13,406 nt of DNA from Multifurca ochricompacta. Its lineage: Eukaryota > Basidiomycota > Agaricomycetes > Russulales > Russulaceae. The stretch spans positions 1 to 13,406 of the forward strand of contig WTXG01000566.1 of the NCBI GenBank assembly GCA_022496185.1. Reading direction: 5' to 3'. Positions 8,063-13,406 of this stretch are shown here, one piece after another (position 1 is the stretch's first letter; every line of letters begins with the position of its first letter). The notes below the pieces were generated by a model, which did not search any database, was not told the origin of the DNA, and worked only from the letters and a program-made list of their open reading frames with translations. A program made the translations under genes and the position numbers.

Positions 8063-9391
8063 TCTGGTGGAAAGACAGGGATTGGACTTGTTGTCACCGG
8101 TGGTGACAACATTAAGAGGGGGGTGATCCATTTTCACCATGACCTCCCTTCTGCTGGCCATCCTGGCATTGCCAACACCTATGCCCTTGCCAAATGAGAC
8201 TACTGGTGGCCCAACATGAAAAAGGATGTTGAAAACTATGTGAAAGGGTGTGCAGCATGTCAGGCAAACAAAGTCAACACACACCTGAAAGTCCCACCAA
8301 TACACCCCATCATGCCCACAGCATCAACTCCATTCCAAACCATTGCCATGGATTTCATAGTCAAACTTCCTGAGTCGCAAGGATTCGACTCCATCCTCAC
8401 GATCACTGACCATGACTGCTCCAAAGTGGCCCTATTCATACCCTGCAGGGAGACCATTACAGTGGAAGGAGTTGCAAAGCTATACCTGGACCATGTTTAC
8501 CGCCATTATGGACTCCCTAATAAAATCATATCCAACTGGGACACCTGCTTTACATTGACATTTGCAAGGGCTATGTGCAAGACATTAGGCATCACACAGA
8601 ATATATCCACGGCATACCACCCACAGACTGATGGGCAGTCAGAATGAACAAACCAATGGTTAGAACAATACCTCCGGTTCTGGTGTAATGGATGACTGGA
8701 TGACTGGATGGAGTGGCTCTCCACTGCAGAGTTCGCTCACAACTCATGGTCCAATGGGATGACAAAAGCCACTCCCTTCTCCCTTATCATGGGTTGGACC
8801 CCACGTACCACATGGGCCAATAAGCCTATTAATGTCCCATCAGTAACCCAACAGATCGACCAATGGAAAGAACTGTGTCAATCAGCCAATGAAAACCTGG
8901 TGAAGGCGCAGCAACTTCTATCTGCACAGCCAAGCATGTTCACACCTTATCAGACCAATGACTGGGTATGGCTCGAGGGGAAGAACATTCACACATCACA
9001 TCCCACAGCCAAATTAGCACCCTGACGTCACAGGCCCTTCCAGATCAAATGGAAGCTGTCAGACATATCTTACGAACTGCAATTGCCGCCAAAATGGAAG
9101 ATCCATCCCATCTTCCATGCCAAACTTCTGACCCCATACAAGGAAACCTCTTTTCTTGGGGAAAATTTCCCAAGACCCCCACCTGACCTTATTGACAGAG
9201 AAGCGGAATGGGAAGTGGAGCATATTCTAGACTCAGCACAAAAAGGCCGAGGGCGCAAGCTGCACTACCTAATCAAGTGGAAGGGATTCCCTGACTCTGA
9301 CAGTTCATGGGAACCTGCCAGGGATATCTCTGCACCAGTCCTTATCAAAGAGTTCCACTTATGACACCCTCAGGCACCTGGAGGAAGTTAA
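8063..9391 (+). pseudogene. Element A integrase with GPY/F module and chromodomain
   Basis: This part of Pol inserts the cDNA; a C-terminal chromodomain is known to guide chromoviruses to modified chromatin. One frame stays open from about 8082 to TAA 9389-9391, except for TGA codons at 8195, 8645, 8693, 9023 and 9362. The zinc-binding HHCC region has HFHHDLPSAGHPG and CAACQ. The core shows the first Asp in AMDFIV (8351). The second catalytic Asp appears to be Asn (SNWDTCF, codon AAC at 8534), and the Glu is in DGQSE just before a TGA. The GPY/F block reads RPFQIKWKLSDISYEL, with Arg in the Gly place. The chromodomain is at about 9212-9361, with EVEHILD and YLIKWKGFPDSDSSWEP. Dead both by stops and by active-site change. 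Confidence 0.92.
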
Positions 9392-9469
9392 ATAGCAGCG
9401 ACTCCTGACCCAACCCACTCCCCAGAACAACACTCCCCAAGCAATGTCCTAACCAAACCTATTACCATC

Positions 9470-9783
9470 ATGAACTCCTCTTTTATTGCTGCCTCTGCTG
9501 CCGTCAATGCCTTCACCACCACTCATGTGGTTGCTGAAGCCTTCCCCTCCACCCATCCCTCGACTTGCCCCTCCTCCCCTATCAATTACGACACCACTGT
9601 GGAATGAGTTAAGACCCAATTGCCCAACCCTGACGATGACTTCACCCATTCTGAGGAGCCCCACCCGAATGACCTCCTCGATATGGAGCAGGATGACGAT
9701 GTCCCCGAATTCCCTTTCTTCACCAATAACCCAAACTCTTCAATGTACTTCCCACTTGAGATCACCATGGTGGATGGAATGAA
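9470..9783 (+). pseudogene. Element A third ORF, N-terminal part
   Basis: ATG 9470 lies 78 bases after the Pol stop, in the same frame number. The first 45 codons are Ser/Thr/Pro/Ala rich. After a TGA at 9605 the frame continues with a strongly acidic stretch (NPDDDFTHSEEP, MEQDDDVPEFPFF) and then MYFPLEITMVDGM. The frame is cut at 9783 by the solo LTR X copy 2. If the LTR and one ATGAA copy are removed, the reading passes without a shift into the segment at 10288. No signal peptide or membrane segment is seen, which argues against an env gene although the position would suit one. Confidence 0.72.
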
Positions 9784-9835
9784 TGTGAAACAGGCATGGA
9801 GCACAGCATACTGACTGTAAGGTTAGCGGGTTAAG

Positions 9836-9988
9836 CTAAAGAACAAGTTATACTTCAGAGGTGAAGAAAACTCTGTATTACTATACTACACACCTAAAGA
9901 ACAAGTTATCTACAAGAGACAGTTAGTCAAAGGTAATGTACTAAGTAGAAGAGAAGGGACTTACACTTCAGAGGTGAAGAAAACTCTG
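9836..9988 (+). repeat. Paired internal direct repeats in LTR X copy 2
   Basis: CTAAAGAACAAGTTAT occurs identically at 9836-9851 and 9894-9909. A 24 bp unit beginning ACTTCAGAGG and ending CTCTG occurs identically at 9852-9875 and 9965-9988. In copy 1 the matching positions hold a different 16-mer (five differences) and a different 23 bp unit, again identical within the copy. Confidence 0.8.
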
Positions 9989-10021
9989 AAGTGTAAGAGA
10001 CAAAACAGACACCCTTATATA
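9960..10021 (+). promoter_or_regulatory. LTR X copy 2 promoter: perfect inverted repeat and TATA box
   Basis: CTTACACTTCAGAG (9960-9973) and CTCTGAAGTGTAAG (9984-9997) are perfect 14 bp complements around a 10-base spacer. TTATATA is at 10015-10021. The spacing to the TATA word is nearly the same as in copy 1, which suggests a kept binding site or RNA structure. Confidence 0.62.
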
Positions 10022-10287
10022 CACTTCCAAGGGATGGTCTGTGCACTGGGAATAAGTCCACAAGTGCCGGACAAAGTCCAAACAATAAACATGAGGGGAT
10101 AAGGCCATTGGCCAGTACAGAAATCACATGTTACATGGTGCATCAGTCAGCTACTGCAGAATGTGAGAAAGAAAGTAATAATGATAATGTAAAAAGTCCG
10201 AAACTCCGGTATCTAATCTAATCTACAAAGTAGCTAATCTAATCACCTGATGCCTGAAGCATCACTGAACATCTTCTGTGTTCAACA

Positions 10288-11171
10288 ATGAAGGCCATAG
10301 CTAAGTACATATTCTACACCAATGGAGGAATGGACATTGCAGGTTGCATGAAGAAAGACGGGCCTGTCTATGGGGCCCCGGTCTACTTGGAAGAACGGTA
10401 TACAGGCTGGCTCCACCATACCATGAGCGATGAACAATTGGGGCTCCTTGCAGCTGACGACCCTAGGGCATTTGCAATCGACAAAGTCATGAACGATATG
10501 CGCCTTCTGCGTCTCAAAGCTGAGGTAATGAGACTGCAGAAGACCCTTACATTATGAACCACGCTCAACAACCAGTACCGCAAATATGCCAAACAGATGA
10601 TGAGACTTACAAGGGGGATGTTCCAAGTAGAGCAGGAGTTGACAGAGATTCAGAAAAGACTGGAGAAAGGAGATGCGTACCAAACCATCGCTGAAAGGTA
10701 CACAGATACTTATGCATGACCCCTCCCACCACGATTGTTGGGAGTGGCACCAACATTACTGCTGAACTGACTTGAGATGCCACATATGCATGAGAACCCC
10801 CAAGGAGAAACATGCTGGCGATGTGATAGCAAGTATCACATTAGCTGGAATTGCCCCCTCAATCGCAAATGGTGTCGCCACTGTCGGAGCAACATGCATT
10901 GGAGTCGATTCTGCATTTTCCACCATCTTGGTGTTGCCCCAACCATTGTCAACCCCTCAGGATGGTGTGGCAAGTGCCTATGACATAACATGGGGCATCG
11001 GAGCTCGATTGCCCTGTCCATGACATGTGCCCCCAGTGTGGATGACGAGGCCCATACGGCTTCTTGCGCACTCACCAATGCACAGTGGAAGAGACCTACA
11101 CCCTAGGGGATTGCAATTTGGCAGATGATTACATGGACCTGGTGCAGGATGATGATGGTGTGTGTTTCTAG
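10288..11171 (+). pseudogene. Element A third ORF, C-terminal part with coiled coil and zinc knuckles
   Basis: This continues the ORF cut at 9783; together about 395 codons. It starts with a compact segment (AKYIFYTNGGMDIAGC, then DGPVYGAPVYLEERYTG). A long charged helical region with coiled-coil character follows (AIDKVMNDMRLLRLKAEVM; ELTEIQKRLEKGDAY). Two exact CX2CX4HX4C knuckles come next: CWRCDSKYHISWNC (10813-10854) and CRHCRSNMHWSRFC (10873-10914). A third Cys/His cluster starts at CGKC (10966) and, after one frameshift near 11000, reaches MCPQCG. In-frame TGA codons are at 10555, 10717, 10768, 10981 and 11043; the final stop is TAG 11169-11171. The layout resembles a Gag-type nucleic-acid-binding protein, but it lies after Pol. 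I recognise no named family with certainty. Confidence 0.72.
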
Positions 11172-11187
11172 CTGGGTCAGCTCAAGC

Positions 11188-11202
11188 CAGAAGAGGGGGT
11201 GA
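11188..11202 (+). other. Element A polypurine tract
   Basis: The run CAGAAGAGGGGGTGA lies directly before TGTTACAACC and 16 bases after the stop of the third ORF. It fits the plus-strand primer of element A and places the 3' LTR start at 11203. Confidence 0.75.
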
Positions 11203-11416
11203 TGTTACAACCAGGACCGAGTGACCCTGTTTTCTTCACCATTCCTAACCCGAACCCTTCTCTTCCACCAACCCTCCATTTCTTGATCACATCCCTGTAA
11301 CGCCTGGTGCAGGTGTTTGTCATGACATGTGATGAGGTTGCGTAGCAAAACTACGAAGTCAAGTGTGCACTGTCTTTCAAGTACACAGAGGTCAGGTGAG
11401 AAGTCAATACCAAGGA
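11203..11416 (+). repeat. Element A 3' LTR, first part, cut by element B
   Basis: The sequence starts TGTTACAACCAGGACC and over its first 50 or so bases resembles the LTR start of element B (TGTTATGACCAGGGCC), so the two are related families. It runs 214 bp to the B insertion with no convincing CA end, so the rest of this LTR probably lies beyond B, outside the window. It holds a small hairpin CGTAG-caaaa-CTACG. No gene is seen. Confidence 0.65.
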
Positions 11417-11862
11417 TGTTATGACCAGGGCCCAGCAGCCCTGTTTTCTTTACCCTTCCCAACAGGGACCCTACTCGCCCACCGACGCTACACTTCCTCA
11501 TTACCTCTCCCTCCTGGGACCCCTCACATGTGTTGCTTCCATCCCCGTGACTGTTGTTTGGACTTGTGTACTTACTATTTGCCTATGCTTGCTCTTCTTA
11601 TCTCCTTATCACTACGACCGGACACTTACTTAATTCCCTATCAGAAGCCCAGCTTTACGCCCTACACTTTCATATATTTGGGCCCATGTGACTCCATTTC
11701 CTTATCTCGTAGACGCCCATTTGATTACGTATATAAGTCCACTGTAACTACAATGTAGACCTCAGACTCGACTTATTGAATACATCGGTGTTAGTCTTTT
11801 GGACTTCCCCTTGAAACCTCTGACTTGGTTGTCTCAGTGCTTCCAGCACTTCCTGCTCAACA
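11417..11862 (+). repeat. Element B 5' LTR
   Basis: It starts TGTTATGACCAGGGCC, a typical fungal gypsy LTR opening. The most likely end is CTCAACA at 11862, since TGTT...AACA would give matching inverted ends. The right boundary is uncertain because the partner LTR is outside the window and I recognise no primer site behind it; a later end near 11942 (CTAAACA) is possible. The open stretch 11363-11758 across this LTR has no domain and is not a gene. Confidence 0.65.
11730..11737 (+). promoter_or_regulatory. Probable TATA box of element B
   Basis: TATATAAG lies about 125 bp before the proposed LTR end, the usual relative place for the core promoter of a gypsy LTR. The role is inferred. Confidence 0.5.
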
Positions 11863-12016
11863 TCGTCACTAGGGAACAGCCCCTTTGACTTTGACTCATC
11901 CATCTCAAACTCCAAGAGGTCCTATTGACCTCTTATCTAAACAAATGAGTAACGCTGTCGCACAAGTCGTGCAGAATGTCTCACACCGGATGTAACATCA
12001 AGTCGAGTCTCTCACA
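11863..12016 (+). other. Element B leader between LTR and gag
   Basis: This 154 bp leader should hold the primer binding site. The first bases, TCGTCACTAGGGAACAG, match no tRNA 3' end that I can name. Self-priming, known in some fungal chromoviruses, would need complementarity to the transcript start near 11760; I saw none by eye. Confidence 0.35.
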
Positions 12017-13372
12017 GTGGCTTCCAGCCACAGTCAGACCCTCTTCCGGGAAGAACTCATCGAGCGCAGAGACGAGAATAATCTTTCACAGCAAGTACTT
12101 GGCTCTGCCACCTGGAAAGACTTTGAATCCAAGTTTGGATACTACGTCTATCACAATGGAAGATACCAACTGGTAGAATATGACGACGAAAAGAGAGTTT
12201 GGTATCGTATCCGATACTCGGACAGCCGACACTCTTGGGTCACTACAGGACCCGCCCCACCTGAATTTGGACTTGGCCCGTGGAGAGAAAACCCTCCGGC
12301 CATTGTCATGGACTCCGAGCCAGAGGAGTACGTAGAAGAACCCAGCGAAGGAGAAGCACCGGCATTAGCAGCAACTACGTTTCCGGTTGCACCCGCAGTT
12401 GTCACGTTCAGAGCCCCTGCTTTGACAACTCCCCAGATATCAATACAATCCATGAACACCATCACCCCATTCCGTCCACCCATGTCTACCATTGCCGCCC
12501 AACTTCCAGACCCTGCCCCACCAGCCCCTGTGGCAGTACCACCACCAAACATCCCCCCACCCTCTGGACGCTTGTCAGGAGTGTTGCCCCAAACATTCAC
12601 TGGGGATCATTCACAAAGCAAGAAATTCATGTTGGAGTTCACAACGTTCAAGAACTTCAATCATGATGTTCCACAGATTGTTAACCCATTTCAATGTGCC
12701 AATCTGTTTCTTTCCCTGATCTGAGGGGATGCAGTGGATGACTGGACAATGGAACAACTAGAATGGTTGAACGAGCAGATTGAAAGTGGGCGTCGAACCA
12801 CAAGCGAAGGTCTTTGGGAGACCATAGCCAAAGATTCAAGGATGCCTTTACAGATGGGCAGGCCAAACAGAAAGCAGCCCGGGAATTGAAGTCCCTCAGA
12901 ATGGAGAAGGGAGAACTTGACGCATATGTAGCCAAGTTCAGAAGCCTGGCCAACAGGGCCGGCTATGACACAGATGAAGAGGCAACATTAGACCTCTTCT
13001 CACAAGGACTACCCAACCATTAGTCAAAAATATCATCCAATTTCACCACCCTCATGATTGGGACAGTTGGGTTGATGCTGGCGAACACAGCAACAAGATT
13101 ACCTTGACTTCCAATGAATTTGGAGTCGACACCAAGAAAGGAAAACCAGAGACCAGTGGAAGACGGCCTTCGGAGTAAAGCCCGCCCAGCATACCCCGCG
13201 GGATCCAAATGCTATGGATACCTCCGCAGATCGAGCCCAGGCTCGAGCAATGCTTACGGAGGATGAGCGACAGACTCTAATGAAGGAAGGATGCTGCTTC
13301 CATTGTAGAGCGCTAGGGCATATGTCCCGAGACTGCCCCAAAAAGGAGTATGAGTCGCCGCTGCCACCATAG
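12017..13372 (+). pseudogene. Element B Gag with zinc knuckle, frameshifted
   Basis: Gag forms the particle and binds the RNA. ATG 12017 begins MASSHSQTL. An N-terminal segment (GYYVYHNGRYQLVEYDDE, GPWRENPP) is followed by an acidic stretch (MDSEPEEYVEEPSEGE) and a long Pro/Ala-rich linker. The retrotransposon gag core starts near LSGVLPQTFTGD, is cut by TGA 12722-12724 where Arg is expected before GDAVDDW, and goes on in another frame from about 12814 (FKDAFTDGQAKQKAARELK, ELDAYVAKFRSLANRAGY, LFSQGLPN). Two more shifts lie near 13018 and 13160. The CCHC knuckle CFHCRALGHMSRDC is at 13295-13336. The frame ends at TAG 13370-13372; whether this is the true Gag end or a decay stop cannot be told. 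Confidence 0.88.
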
Positions 13373-13406
13373 CACCCGAACCACCTGTTCAAAATAACCC
13401 ACCCAC

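Larger units (their letters stand above)
9784..10287 (+). repeat. Solo LTR, family X copy 2, with TSD ATGAA
   Basis: This 504 bp repeat begins TGTGAAACAG and ends GTGTTCAACA. ATGAA stands on both sides (9779-9783 and 10288-10292), a perfect 5 bp target duplication. It aligns with 235-749 in the same orientation. It interrupts the third ORF of element A, so it is younger than that element. No internal domains are present. Confidence 0.92.
6681..11416 (+). mobile_element. Ty3/gypsy chromovirus (element A), 5'-truncated
   Basis: The element runs from the C-terminal part of RT to the start of its 3' LTR. The order RT, RNase H, integrase, GPY/F, chromodomain defines a Ty3/gypsy chromovirus. A separate ORF and a purine tract follow. 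It is interrupted by two solo LTRs (7505-8062 and 9784-10287) with perfect 5 bp target duplications, by the copia 3' LTR at its left edge, and by element B within its 3' LTR. Its 5' LTR, Gag, protease and most of RT are not in the window. It is old: many frameshifts in RT/RNase H, eleven TGA codons downstream, and strong CpG loss. Confidence 0.9.
11417..13406 (+). mobile_element. Second Ty3/gypsy element (B), 5' end only
   Basis: Element B has an LTR of about 446 bp, a short leader and a gag gene in the same orientation as A; it runs off the window. The insertion appears to lie in the 3' LTR of A, the left flanking 5-mer being AAGGA. Its right end and target duplication cannot be seen here. 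Confidence 0.82.

Noticed and set aside
235..10287. LTR X copies 1 and 2 as the two LTRs of one large element
   Set aside because: Copy 2 has its own target duplication inside the third ORF of element A, the copies are strongly diverged, and the sequence between them belongs to other families.
8063..11171. Reading TGA as Trp (mitochondrial-type code) or as a recoded residue
   Set aside because: The TGA codons stand where Arg is expected, TGG is used for conserved Trp throughout, and the region is a nuclear-type chromovirus with CpG loss. Decay explains it better.
9470..11171. Envelope gene of an errantivirus type
   Set aside because: Position would fit, but there is no signal peptide, no membrane segment, and the knuckles point to nucleic-acid binding.
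11363..11758. Open frame of 131 codons on the plus strand
   Set aside because: It crosses the start of the element B LTR and its promoter region and has no domain.
12151..12600. Open frame of 149 codons on the minus strand
   Set aside because: It is the Gly/Ala/Ser-rich reverse reading of the Pro-rich Gag linker and has no domain.

Overview
The window reads as a nest of LTR retrotransposons in a fungal nuclear genome. I found no ordinary host gene, no structural RNA gene and no CRISPR array. A filamentous fungus, most likely a basidiomycete of the Agaricomycete type, is inferred from three things: a Ty3/gypsy chromovirus with a GPY/F module and chromodomain, a fungal-style Ty1/copia element, and C-to-T decay at CpG sites. 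The exact organism cannot be told from the sequence.

Layout. Bases 1-234 hold a possible degraded coding end. A solitary LTR-like repeat (family X, copy 1) fills 235-749. Bases 750-1334 hold palindromic and tandem low-complexity repeats. A young Ty1/copia element spans 1335-6680, with 440 and 438 bp LTRs that differ by only two transitions and two one-base indels. It has a primer site matching a half-tRNA initiator methionine primer, an open Gag-protease-integrase region, a reverse transcriptase broken by about nine one-base shifts, and an open RNase H end. From 6681 an older Ty3/gypsy element (A) continues: the C-terminal end of RT, then RNase H, integrase, GPY/F, chromodomain, and a separate third ORF with coiled-coil and zinc knuckles. 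A polypurine tract and the start of a 3' LTR follow at 11203. A second gypsy element (B) starts at 11417 and shows a 5' LTR and a damaged gag before the window ends.

Element A carries two solo-LTR insertions with perfect 5 bp target duplications: family Y at 7505-8062 (TCTGG) and family X copy 2 at 9784-10287 (ATGAA). Removing each LTR and one target copy rejoins the coding sequence.

The elements decay in different ways. In A, from integrase through ORF3, all eleven in-frame stops that look premature are TGA, mostly where Arg is expected (a CGA to TGA signature), and one 240 bp stretch has no CpG at all. The copia integrase has 25 CpG in 240 bp and no nonsense codon, but its RT has a cluster of one-base deletions. 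The two flanks of the copia element do not match, and the 5' part of element A is missing from the window. A rearrangement or a join between loci is therefore likely.

The most interesting items are the third ORF of element A, which sits where an env gene could be but looks like a nucleic-acid-binding protein, and the LTR family X. In family X, internal repeats are identical within a copy but differ between copies, and a 14 bp inverted repeat lies just upstream of the TATA box.
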